Shown here: positions 47,990 through 57,947 of the stretch, in pieces
Numbering within the stretch: position 1 is the stretch's first letter
Layout: each line of letters starts with the position of its first letter
Source: Sarcophilus harrisii
Lineage: Eukaryota; Chordata; Mammalia; Dasyuromorphia; Dasyuridae
DNA: 64,000 nt
Assembly: GCF_902635505.1 (NCBI RefSeq)
Contig: NC_045432.1
Coordinates: 74,221,823 to 74,285,822 of the forward strand
Direction: 5' to 3'
The notes under the pieces: generated by a model
Told to the model about the DNA's origin: nothing
Seen by the model: only the letters and a program-made list of their open reading frames with translations
Database searches by the model: none
Position numbers and translations under genes: made by a program

Positions 47990-50555
47990 TTGGGGGGAAA
48001 GAAAGGGAAAGGGAAAAGAGTTAAGGGAAGGGAGGGGAGGAAAACAGAAAGAGGGGAAGAAGAGGGGAAAGGGGGAGGAGGGAAAAAGAGAGAGGAGGGG
48101 AAAGGGGAAAGGGAAAGGAGGGAAAAAGAGGGGGAGAAGGGGAAAGAGAGGAAAGGGGGATTTTAAAAGAGGAGGAAGGGGGGGAAAGGGGAGGAGGGAA
48201 AAAGAGAAGGGGGGAAGAAGGAAAGGGGGACCCCGGGGAGGGGAAAAAAGAGTTTGGGGGGAAAAAGGAAAGGGAGGAGGGAAAGGGGAAGAAGAGGGGA
48301 AAGGGGGGCCTGGGAGGAAAGGGAAGGGGGGGGGACCCGAGGGGAAAGAAAAAAGGACCAAAGGGGGAAGAAAAAAATAAGGAAAGAGGAAAAAGGAGAG
48401 GGAAAGGGGAGGGAGGGGGAGGAAGGGGGGAGGGGGGAGAGAAAGGAAGGGAGGGGAAGGAGAAGAAAGGGGGGGGAAAAAAGGGGGGGTTAAAGGGAAG
48501 GGGGGGGGGAGGGGGGGAGGGAAAGGGAAAGGGAAGAAAGGGGGGGGAAAGGGGGAGGGGGAAAAAGGGAGGGTGGGGGGGAGGGGGGGAAGGGGAGGGG
48601 AAAGGAAGGGGAGGGGGAAAAAGGAGAGAAGAGGAAGGGAGGGGGGGGGAAAAAAGGGGGGGAAAGGGAAGAGAAAGGGGGAGGGGGGGAAAGAAGGGAA
48701 GGGGGAAAAGGGAGGGGGGGAAGGGGGGGGGAGGGGAGGAAGGTAGGGGAAAGAGAAGGGGGGGGGAAGAGGGAGAGGAAGGGGGGGAAGGAAAAAAGGG
48801 GAGGGGAAGGGAAGGAAGAAAGGGAGGGAAGGGGAGGAAAGAGAGGAGAGGAAGGGGAAAGGAGAGGAAGAGGAAGGGGAGGGAAGGAAGGAGAAAGGGG
48901 GAAAGGGGGAGAGAAAAGGGGGGAGGGGAAGGAAGGAAAAGGGGAGGGAAGGAAGAAGGAGGGGGAGGGGAAGGAGAAGGGAAGGAAGGGGAGGGGAAGG
49001 GAGAAGGAGAAAGGGGAGGGGAAAAGGGAAAGGAGAAAAGGGGAAAGGAGGGGAGAGGGGGGGAGGGAAGGGAAGAAGAGGAGGGAAGGGGGAGGGGAAG
49101 GGGGGAAGGAGAAGGGGAGGGGAAGGGGGGGAGGGGGAGGGGAAGGGGGAAAGGGGAGGAAAGGGGGGGAAGGGGGGGAGGGAAAGGGAGAGGAGGGGGG
49201 AGGGAAGGAGAGGGGAGAGGGAAGGGGGGGAAAGGAGAGAAGGGGAGGGAAGGGGAGGGAGAGGAAGGGAGGAAGGAGAGAGGAGAGGAAGGGGGAGGGG
49301 AAGGAGAGAGGAGAGGAAGGGGGGAGGGGAAGGAGAGAGGGAAGGGGAGGAAGGAAGAGAGGGAGGGAAGGAGAGGAGAAAGGGGAGGGGGAAGGGAAAG
49401 GGAAGGGGGAGGGGGGGAAGGAGAGGAAGGAGGGAAGGGAAAAGGAAAAAAAAGGAGAAAAGAGGGAAGGGGGGGAAGAGAGAGGAGAAAAAAGGGGAGG
49501 GAAGAGGGAGGGGGAAAAGGGAGGGAAAAGGGGGAGGGGGGGAAAAGGGGAAAGGGGAGGGAAGGGGAAGAAAGGGGGGGAAAAGAAAGGAAGGGGAGGA
49601 AAAAAAGAGGGGGGGGGGAAAGGAGAGAGGAGAGGAAGGGGGAGGGGAAGGAGAGAAAAAGGGGGAGGGAAAGAAAAGGGAAGGGGGGGGAAGGAGAGAG
49701 TGGGGGGAGGGAAGGAGGAGGGAAGGGAAGGGGAAAAGGGAAGGAGAGGAAGGAGGGAAGGAAGGAAGGAAGGGAGGAAAAAGGGAGAGGAAGGGAGGGA
49801 AGGAGAGGAGAGGAAGGGGGGAGGGGAAGGAGAGAGGAGAGGAAGGGGGGGAAGGGAGAGAGAGAAAGGGGAGGGGAAGGAGAGAGGAGGGGAGAGGGAA
49901 CAAGGGGGGGAAAGAGAAAGGAAGGGGAAAAGGGAAGGGAGGAAGGGGGAGGGGAAGGAGGGGAAAAAGGGGAGGGAGAGAAGAGGAAGGGGGAGGAAGG
50001 AAAGGAAGGAAGGGGGAGGGAAAGAAAGGAGGGGGGGAAAAAAGAGGAAGGGGGGGGGAGGGAAAGAGAAAGAAGGGGAGGGGAAGGAGAGAGGAGAGGA
50101 AGGGGGGGAGGGGAAAAGAGGAAAGGGGGAGGGGGAAGGAAGAGGAACAAGGGGAGGGAAGGAAGCGGAGAAAGGGGGGGGAGGGGAAGAGGAAGGGGGG
50201 AGGGAAGGGGAGGAAAGAAAGGGGGAAAAGAAGGGGGAGAGGGGTCAGGAGGGAAAGAGGGAAAAAAGAAAGGGGAGGGAGAGGAAGAGGGGGGAAGGGG
50301 GGAAGGAAAGAGAGAAGAGGGGGAGGGGAGGAAAAAGAAGAGGGGGAGGAATGGAAAGGGACAAGAGGAAAGAGAGAAGAGGGGGAGGAGAGGGAATAAA
50401 GAGGGAAGGGAAGGAAAAGAGAAAGGGGAAAGGGAATGAGAGGGAAAAGGGGAAGGGGAAGAAGGGGGGGAAGAGAAGGGGAAGGGTAAAAAGGGAAGGG
50501 AAAGAAGGGGGTAAGAGGGAAAAGGAATGAGGGGGGGTGAGGGGAAAGGGAAAAC
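47990..50555 (+). repeat. 2.5-kb polypurine (G/A) tract
   Basis: The plus strand is almost only G and A, with irregular GGGAAAGG, GAGAGG and GGAAGG words and a handful of pyrimidines, mostly before 48,500. There is no fixed unit. It begins directly at the eroded right end of the satellite and ends before 50,560, where ordinary sequence with ACCACAAATTACACC resumes. On the minus strand, frames stay open for over 800 codons because a C/T-only strand cannot spell a stop codon. Confidence 0.95.
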
Positions 50556-51040
50556 CACAAATTACACCAGAGCACTGTCCCTCCCCCAGCTTTCCCCCAT
50601 GGAAAGGGGGAAACTTTCCCTAAATTTTCCTTTTATATACAGAGGGGGGGTAGGGACCGGGCCCCCATCCCTGAGGCCCACCTTGGCCCTCCTCCTCCCC
50701 ACTGTTACCCCTTCCCCATTTTCCTCTCATCCTGCCCCTCCCCAGGGGTTTGCCCCCAGGGGTATCCTCCTGCCCCTCCCACCCATTGTTGCCCTTCCCT
50801 TTACTATCTCTCCTCCTCCCACCAACGCTCCAGTTTCTCCTCCCGCCCTCCCTCTCAGTTGCCCTTCCCGCTTCCCCGTGTTCAGCTCTTCCAGTATGCT
50901 TATCAAGGCTGACTATTCTCCATGGTACCGTCGTCTCCAGGATGCTCAGGTCATACCTCAAGGATACCCAAGGGGAGATATTCAATAAATGCCCCAATTC
51001 TAGCCTCCGCCCGGGCAGGAAGGCCTCCCCTTAGCCATAG
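50556..51040 (+). other. Pyrimidine-rich stretch upstream of CT83
   Basis: From about 50,650 to 50,890 the plus strand is rich in CCTCC and CCCTTCC words, the reverse strand bias of the adjacent purine tract. AATAAA occurs at about 50,984. The stretch could hold the CT83 promoter, since human CT83 is a very short gene, but I see no TATA box or other clear element. Confidence 0.4.
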
Positions 51041-51049
51041 CCTTTTCAA

Positions 51050-51079
51050 ATGTATTTAGTTTGGGGTTTGGGGAGTTTT
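51050..51079 (+). CDS. Speculative CT83 first coding exon
   Basis: An ATG at 51,050 opens a hydrophobic reading frame (MYLVWGLGSF). It runs straight into a perfect GTAAGT donor at 51,080 in phase 0, compatible with the CT83 acceptor at 51,293. Without splicing, the frame continues as VSSFFWKLFQSFPF and stays open to 51,187. The whole stretch vaguely recalls the human CT83 N-terminus (hydrophobic, then FWK and FQ), but the match is weak. A 10-residue exon would not form a full membrane segment. This is a hypothesis only. Confidence 0.2.
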
Positions 51080-51292
51080 GTAAGTTCCTTTTTCTGGAAA
51101 CTTTTTCAATCGTTCCCTTTCGTACCCATGCCCAGAGATAGATCTGAAGCCACAGCCGGTCACGGGAGCAGGGGAAGCTCGACTTAAAGGCTGGGGAAGG
51201 TTTGGGATTGTCGAGAATAGCCAATTAAAATGCGTCCCGTTGGCTGTTTGGAACCCGGTAAACCACAAATGCGCGATTTTTCTCTCTTCCAG

Positions 51293-51583
51293 AGAAGGAT
51301 CCCGGAAGCAAGACCCGAAGATGAAGATGAAGAAGACGCTAATTTAAGAGACAACGTAGAAAATGGGTTATCCGTGCGCAACCTCTCCAAGGAGATCCTC
51401 AATGACTACCCACACTCCATCGCCATGCAGAAGAGAATCCTGTTAAACCTCAGGGTGGTCGAGTACAAGCTGGCCGAACTGGAACAGTTCCTGGTCTCTC
51501 AGGGATTGAGTGGCGAGATGGAATACCAGCAGATTTGTGAGAAAGATCCAGATGACGACGGTGTTAGTGGAAACCAACAATAA
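51293..51583 (+). CDS. CT83: CT83 (KK-LC-1) main coding exon
   Basis: This exon encodes 96 residues and a TAA stop. The core ILNDYPHSIAMQKRIL aligns with ILNNFPHSIARQKRIL of human CT83. It is followed by a matching helical stretch (VVEYKLAELEQFLVSQGLSG here, MVENKLVELEHTLLSKGFRG in human, both recalled from memory). Human CT83 is about 113 residues, with an N-terminal hydrophobic segment that is not in this exon. An acidic linker (PEDEDEED) precedes the conserved part and a new acidic tail follows it. The exon starts after a strong acceptor (pyrimidine run, then TTCCAG). Only the frame beginning AGA AGG is open, so the upstream exon must end in phase 0. The gene converges with SLC6A14, as in human. 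CT83 is a cancer/testis antigen in human and its molecular role is unclear. An unspliced start at ATG 51,230 is possible but less likely. Confidence 0.88.
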   Translation, partial: RRIPEARPEDEDEEDANLRDNVENGLSVRNLSKEILNDYPHSIAMQKRILLNLRVVEYKLAELEQFLVSQGLSGEMEYQQICEKDPDDDGVSGNQQ

Positions 51584-51584
51584 A
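51579..51584 (+). promoter_or_regulatory. CT83: Poly(A) hexamer overlapping the CT83 stop codon
   Basis: AATAAA spans the TAA stop (51,581-51,583). A GT/T-rich stretch at about 51,603-51,627 fits a downstream cleavage element. If used, the 3' UTR would be only a few tens of bases long. Confidence 0.55.
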
Positions 51585-51639
51585 TCTGATGGTCAGGCGC
51601 CACATTGTTGTTTGTGTTTTTCTTGGTATCTTGGGTAGA

Positions 51640-51850
51640 AAAGCGACAGCTTAGGTGGGTCAGTGGTTAGACTTGAGGTTTCCTCACTGGGTAACCCTGG
51701 GCAAGTCATTTAATTTCTGCCTCCCTCGGTTTCCTAATATCTAAAATGGGACCGATAACCCCTATAGGCCTTTCAGAGTTGTTAAAAGGATCAAAAGAAA
51801 TATTTGTAATGTGATATATAAAAATGCTAGCTCTTATTTATTGAGAAAAA
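51640..51850 (+). repeat. MIR/THER1-type CORE-SINE
   Basis: Words such as AACCCTGGGCAAGTCATTTA and GGTTTCCTAATATCTAAAAT, in order, mark a MIR-class SINE just downstream of CT83, in plus orientation. Confidence 0.8.
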
Positions 51851-52465
51851 GAATCCTTTGACCCTTAAGACAGGTAGAGACGCAGACCTCAGGGTCTATT
51901 AAGGATAGCGACTGCTAATACATTTTAACAAATTCTTTGTTGGTAATGACCTGCCACTGTAGTTGGGAATAATTTTAAGGAACCGGGGTTGTGATGTTCT
52001 TTAAATGGGTATAAATGTTGCTTATCTTTTCCTTCCCCTTGCCATACACAACATACATACATACGTACTATTTAGAAGACTAATAGGAAGATATGCCCGA
52101 GGAACATAAACACTTTTTATCAAGATTCTCACATCCCAATATCATTAAAGCGCACTGGAAGAAACAAATGAAAAAAAAAAAACATTTATTAAGTACTTAT
52201 TATAAGGTAGGAATTGGAAATACAAAGAGTTGAGACAATCCTTTGAACGTTCTGAGGGGAAGATCAGGGATAAAGGTGGGCAGGGAAAAGGGGGAGCATC
52301 TCAGTAGTAAAGTCGGAAGTAGTACTCGGGACAAATCCCATTAACGACAAAAAGCTATTCAAACTCTTGCCAACGTCCTACCGCTTAGAGTGATATTTGA
52401 TAACGAAGAATTGGAGCATGCAAAAAACTGAATCCAGCGGCTTTGGGTTAACACCTGATGATGAT
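51851..52465. other. No recognised feature
   Basis: This is intergenic sequence. A short CATACATACATACGTAC microsatellite lies near 52,050, an A-run near 52,171, and a possible MIR head at about 52,180-52,230 (TTTATTAAGTACTTATTATA). Nothing else is seen. Confidence 0.6.
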
Positions 52466-52675
52466 ACATATGCTTAGGACTTTTAAGATTTATGAGGTAC
52501 TTTGGTCGTAACCACCAAGGGGTAGGCAGGACAGATATTCTACCGGATTATAGATAAAGAAACAGGCTTAGGTGCTGACCTGTTCCCGATCACGCAGTTA
52601 ATAAATGCCAGCTCACATTTGACTTAAGTCCCCGACTTTGAGTCTGGTATTTTATTCACTCCATCATGCTGGGTT
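52465..52675 (+). repeat. MIR/THER1 copy
   Basis: The order of words is TTTATGAGGTACTTTGG, AAGAAACAGGCTTAGG, GATCACGCAGTTAATAAATG, then ATTCACTCCATCATGCTG. This is the body of a MIR-class SINE in plus orientation. Confidence 0.75.
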
Positions 52676-52724
52676 TGTGCTTAAAAGATCTTTACACACT
52701 AAAACCCCAAGATGTCTAGCACGG

Positions 52725-53320
52725 GTTATTTTATTTGTAAATAGTATTTTGTTTTTTCTAATATGTAAAGATAATTTCCAACATTCATTTATTTAAGATT
52801 GTAAATTGCAAACCTTTCTCCTGTTTCCCTCCATCCTCCCAGAAGGGCAAGCAATCTGCTACAGGTTATACATGTGCCTTCGTGGAAACATTTCCACATT
52901 AGTCATGTTGAGAAAGAAGAAACAGAACAAAAGGGGAAATTCACATACAAAAATGTAAAAGAAATATGCTTTCTCGGGATGCAGATAGCATCTTCCATCA
53001 TGAGTGTTTCAGAATTGTCTCGGTTCATTATATCGGGAAGAAGAGGCTAAGTAAATTATAGCTGATCACAGAATGGTGTTGCTATTGCTGTGTATAATGC
53101 TCGGATTCTGCTCACTTGCCTTGGCATTAATTCATGTTTAAGTCCAGGTTTTTCTGCGATCTACCTATTTATTTCTTATGGCACACAGTATTCCATTTAT
53201 GGACCACAGCTTGTTCGGCATATAGGCGTAAGATACTTTTCCCTTTTTTAATGATCTTTGGGATATCGTAATATTGCCGGATCAAAGGGTAGGCACAGTC
53301 GGAGTTTTCTTTGGGCATAG
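52725..53320 (-). repeat. L1 3' end, old copy
   Basis: This matches the 3' end of marsupial L1 read on the minus strand. Shared words include GGGCAAGCAATCTGCTACAG, TTGCTATTGCTGTGTATAAT, and a diverged form of the motif that precedes TATTCCAT. It is more diverged than the copies at 21.6 and 32 kb. The 320 bases that follow, to 53,640, hold no recognised feature. Confidence 0.75.
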
Positions 53321-53639
53321 TTGATCGTTGACGATTTGTGTTTAACGATCTCTATCTCGTTTGGGCATGATTTTTTTCTCTTCTCCATAGATCTGACAGA
53401 TAAATTATTCCTAACTCTAATAATCTGCTTTGTTTCTAAATCAAGAACCCATGTTGACCTTCAAGCTCGGATTCTTGGAAGTTTTGAGGATTGCAAGCTG
53501 AGATGGTTCTTACCTGAGGTAAAAAATATTTCAGATACAGGCCTGACAGAATACAGACCTCTTCCCTGATGCCCTAGCCAAATACAGAGAGGGGCATCAC
53601 TAGAAAACCATGAGATCCAGGTAGATAGTACAAGGAATT

Positions 53640-56370
53640 TGGGGTGTATTAATTGATTAATTAATTAATGATTAAATTCTGACAATTTAATCTGTCAGAA
53701 CTAATTAGTTATTTAACAAAATTTAAACAATGTGATAGTTAATCAACAAAATTAATTAATTTAATATTGGACTCAATTATCAAAAGTTTAATCAGGCAAC
53801 TAATTACCACATCTAAATAAATATTCAATTAACAAACTTAATTAAATGAGCACCATAATTAAATAGCATTTAATCAAGAGCCAATTAGTTTGCCATTTAA
53901 TTAACAAAACTAATTAATTAAATATTAATCTACAAAATCAACTAGATGGTCGATTGCCAGAACTAATTAGTTATTTAACAAAATTTAAACAACGTAATAG
54001 TTAATCAACAAAATTAATTAATTTAATATTGGACTCAATTATCAAAACTTTAATCAGGCAACTAATTACCATATCTAAATAAACATTCAATTAACAAACT
54101 TAATTAAATGATCGCCATAATTAAATAACATTTAATCAAGAGCCAATTAGTTTGCCATTTAATCAACAAAACTAATTAATTAAATATTAATCTACAAAAT
54201 CAACTAGATGGTCGATTGCCGGAACTAATTAGTTACTTAACAAAATTTAAACAATGTAATAGTTAATCAGCAAAATAAATTAATTTAATATTGGACTTAA
54301 TAAAACTAGGTAATTGAATATCTAATTTTAATTAATTTAATTAACATCTAATTAGAATTTTTCCCAAAAAATTTTTTTTAAACAACACTCTGAATAAACA
54401 CCAAGCAAGAACCAGCAGTTTAAGAGTGATATAGTATGGGCACTGCCAACGATTTAGAACTTTCTTTCCCATGTTGTTTCATGGAAACCTATGAAGTGTT
54501 GACCTCAACACTTGGGGAAAAGTTTTGAGGGAAAAAATTGAGGTTAGCAGCATGTCCCTCCGAATTATTAAATCTTGTATATATAAATATATTAGGCAGT
54601 TTTCTAATAGAAAATATTTAAGCAATAATCAATTAAAATTAATTGATTAAAAGTAAGTAAATATTTACTTTTACCAACAACATCAATTAATTTTATATTT
54701 AATTTAAGTCAGTTAATTTGCCATTTAACTTAACTAACAAAATTAATTTTGAGAAACCCGATTAGTTTGCTATTTGATTATCAAAATTAATTGATTTAAT
54801 ATTTGATTATCAAAATTGATTTAATATTTAATTATCAAAATTAACTAATTTAATAGTTATGGAAATAAATTTAATTTAATTAACAAAATTAATTTAACAT
54901 TCAGTCAACGAATTAATTAACCTTATACTTGGTCATGAAATCTTCATATTAGCAAAATTAATTAAATGATTAACAAAATCGAATATTAAATCAATGGAAT
55001 CAATTATTTAATATTTAATTGACAAAATTAATTAATTTAGCAAAACCTTTAACCAAACACCTCATTACCATATCTAAATAAACCTTAAATTAACAAATTT
55101 AATTAAATGATTACCATAATTAAATAACATTTAATCAACAGACTGGATTAGTTTGCCATTTAATTAACAAACCTAATTAAGTAAACATCTACAAAACCAA
55201 CTAGATGGTTACTTGTCGGAACTAATTAGTTATTTAACAAAATTTAAATAATGTAATAGTTAATCAGCAAAATTAATTAATTTAATATTGAGCTCAATAA
55301 AGCTAAGTAATTGATTATCTAATTGGCGAATCTATTTGAATATCCAATTAACAAAATTAATCTAATACTTGATTAACAAAATTAATTAATCTAGTACTTA
55401 ATAATTAACAAAATGGATTAATTTATAGCATAATTAACAAAGTTAATTAATTTAGTGCATATTGAAAAAATTAATTAATTTAATAAAAGTTACTTAATTT
55501 GAACCTCAACTAACAAAACTAGTCAAGTGTTTAATTAACAGAATTAATTACTTTGATGCTTAACTAGAAAAACTAATTTAATACTCAGTTAAGAATTGAA
55601 TTAAATTTTAATTAACAACACGAAATAATTTGTCGCTTGATTAACAGACCTAATTAATTGTTAATTAACAAAATTAATTAATAGTCAATTAACAAGACTA
55701 ATTAAATTAATTTTAATTGCCAGAATTGGGTGGATTTTAATTAACAAAATTAATTACTTTAGCACTCAATTAACAAAATTAGCCGAAGTTTTAATTAACA
55801 AAACTAATTACCCCGATACTTAACTAATAAAATTTATCTAGCAGTTAATTAACAATTTAATACCTAGTCAACAAAATCATTTAAATAAAATTGATTTATC
55901 AAATTGATTAGTTTATTCACAAAGTTATTTGGCCATTTAACTAACGTAGCTAATTTAATACCTAACAGAGTCAATTGATTTGTTGCTTGATTTACGAAAT
56001 TGATCAGTTTGATAATTAATTAACAAATTAATTAATTTTTATTTAATTAACAAAATTAATTAAAAATTTTTAAATTATCAAATTGAACAATTTTCTGTTT
56101 AATTAACAAATTAGTTAATTTGCCATCTAATTAACAGATGAATTAATTTGCTGGCCAGTTAGCAAATTAGTTTGCTATTTAATTAATGAGTTAGTTTGAC
56201 AATTGATGAATTAGTTTGATATTTAATTAATGAATTAATTAGTTTGATATTTAATTAACAAAATCAATTGACTTAACATATAACTCAATGAAGTTGGTTA
56301 CGTTAGACATTAGTTAAATATTTAATCCATTAAAATTAATTTATTAATTGATATTTAATTGCCCCACACT
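53640..56370. repeat. AT-rich TTAATTAA-word array (2.7 kb)
   Basis: The sequence is dominated by TTAATTAA, AACAAAATTAATT and TTTAATATT words. At the left end a 262-bp unit is clear: the word GAACTAATTAGTTA recurs at 53,698, 53,960 and 54,222. Two complete units and part of a third are highly similar. A diverged copy of the same unit reappears at about 55,030-55,330. Between and beyond them are 15-30 bp sub-repeats. It fills nearly half the CT83-SLC6A14 interval. Confidence 0.92.
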
Positions 56371-56374
56371 TTTC

Positions 56375-57520
56375 CATCCCTCCCTCTTCTATATCCCAGG
56401 GATATCTCAAAACACCAGACCCTTCCCTGGATCAGCATTTATCAGTTGTGTAGTGCTTAGTAGGATGATCTTTAAATTTGAATTGTACATTATTTCAGGC
56501 TTCAAGATGTTGTGACTAGGTTGGATAAACGCTGCATTAGAAGTGACTTAGTAGCCATCTTACAAAGGGCTCGTGTCAGCTCATCTAAGGAGTTAGAAAC
56601 CTCATACACGCCTGTTTTGTCCCATCTCTTACTTTTTCATCACTTTTGACAGGGTGTAATGGTTAGGTCAAGAGATCAGGACTTCATAACAATAGCAACA
56701 CTGAGTCATAAGACTGCATTCCCGATGGCCGGTTTAGAGGGCCTATGGTTAATAGATCATCAATCTGTAAGGTATATTGAGTCGTAACCTATTTGGGTCA
56801 GGACAAAATGAGTGCAGATTAACCTGTCCGAAGTACATGATTATTTAAAGAGCACTGACCACTAGGTTTGACTACAGGAAATGGAGAATAGATTTCCTAC
56901 GCATAAAGCTTTGTAAGAAAACCAGTTAGGTTACCATTTTCCCCCATGTACCCACCACAACCAAAAATAAATATTTCATATACACATGTGTGCGCACATG
57001 CATATGTGTACCTATGTGTGTGTCTAGATACGTGTGTGTCTATGTGTGTCACACCACACCTTGAATGGGAAGATGACATTAGAGGAGAACATAGTGGGAA
57101 CAAGTGGGGAACATAGAAATCAGAGATTCTGGATTCTCTTGGTCCATCATCTGCTAGATGAAGAATCCTCTTTCCTTTTTTATCCCTTATAAAAATGTAG
57201 CCCCGTTACCAATTTTGTGATGATCATCTAAGAAATAGCCAATGCTTGAAAGTATTATTTTAAACTTACATTTTATATCCCCAATTTCCGTCATCTCATT
57301 TAGTTTCATCCCTAGACGTACATAATTTCTGAGAGAAACTTGTTTCTACGTGCCTTTATTATCCTAGTTTATTTTCTCATTTTATTCAAAATCATACACT
57401 GTACTAAGAAAATATAAACACGTGATTCAAAAACATTGCAATAGAAAAGACAATCTTTTGCCAGCTAAAGAACTGAATCAAAAATAAACTTCAATTATTA
57501 GAAAAGCATTACAAGAATAA
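56375..57520. other. Intergenic, with a TG-rich microsatellite
   Basis: No gene is seen. An impure TG/CA-type stretch lies at about 56,978-57,058 (ACATGTGTGCGCACATG, then GTGTGTGTC words). The rest is unremarkable single-copy-looking sequence between the AT-rich array and the SLC6A14 3' end. Confidence 0.7.
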
Positions 57521-57800
57521 TTTATTACAAAAAAAATCATTGTGCAATGTAGACAGGTGTGTGCATGAAGTGAGACAGATGTGGAGAAATAAACTGATGG
57601 AAATTCAGCTAGATGCTAAATCTGCAGATTCATTCCATTATGTTCAACTCCTGCTTACATGGCAAGAAAATGTCATAACTAAATTATACATGTGGTATAT
57701 ACATCTTTTTACTCGATGAGCATATAAATAAATACTATGGCTTTTCGCTTTCTCTCCATTCTAAAAAAATATCGCCTTCGATCTACATTCCAAGTGGATC
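57521..57800 (-). other. SLC6A14: SLC6A14 probable 3' UTR with poly(A) hexamer
   Basis: Below the SLC6A14 stop there is no recognisable repeat for about 280 bases. A canonical AATAAA on the minus strand lies at 57,521-57,526, and a second at 57,355-57,360. Either could end the transcript. No experimental end is visible, so the boundary is a guess. Confidence 0.5.
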
Positions 57801-57947
57801 TTATTCTGGTTTTGTATTGCCACTGACAGTCGGTATTTCGTGGTCAGGCTCTTTTTGGGGGTCTATCATACCGCTGTATCTCTCACCACGATGCCGCTCT
57901 AAGTAGGGACCCCAGTTGGAAGCCGGTCTGCAGCAACTTTTAAGACG
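57801..57947 (-). CDS. SLC6A14: SLC6A14 last coding exon (C-terminal tail)
   Basis: This exon encodes the cytoplasmic C-terminal tail of the sodium- and chloride-coupled amino-acid transporter ATB0,+. It gives 48 residues and a TAA stop at 57,801-57,803 (minus strand). It contains [14 protein letters not shown], nearly identical to the human tail motif NWGPYLEQHRGERY, and ends VSGNTKPE where human ends VSGSRKPE (human sequence recalled from memory). The acceptor is a pyrimidine-rich tract ending in TAG just above 57,947. The phase is 0 and joins exactly to the preceding exon, whose last residues are GSFLQ. The length matches the human tail closely and I see no disruption. The gene converges on CT83, as in human. 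Confidence is high because all five exons join in compatible phases. Confidence 0.95.
   Translation of the reverse strand, partial: RLKSCCRPASNWGPYLERHRGERYSGMIDPQKEPDHEIPTVSGNTKPE

Noticed and set aside
49700-50530. A 276-codon plus-strand frame rich in Gly, Glu, Arg and Lys
   Set aside because: It is the translation of the purine tract itself; G/A-only codons rarely give stops. There is no domain and no splice context.
47969-50575. Very long minus-strand open frames (868 and 845 codons in two frames) rich in Ser, Pro, Phe and Leu
   Set aside because: The minus strand is nearly C/T only, and such a strand cannot spell any stop codon. Two overlapping frames stay open for the same reason, so they carry no coding evidence.
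50900-50950. SSSML and WYRRLQ words in a plus-strand frame, resembling part of the human CT83 N-terminus
   Set aside because: The hydrophobic segment between them is missing and the donor that follows is weak. The resemblance is probably chance.
51230-51583. CT83 as a single-exon gene from ATG 51,230
   Set aside because: The extra N-terminal residues have no similarity to CT83, and a strong splice acceptor lies exactly at the start of plausible coding sequence. It is not fully excluded, but less likely.
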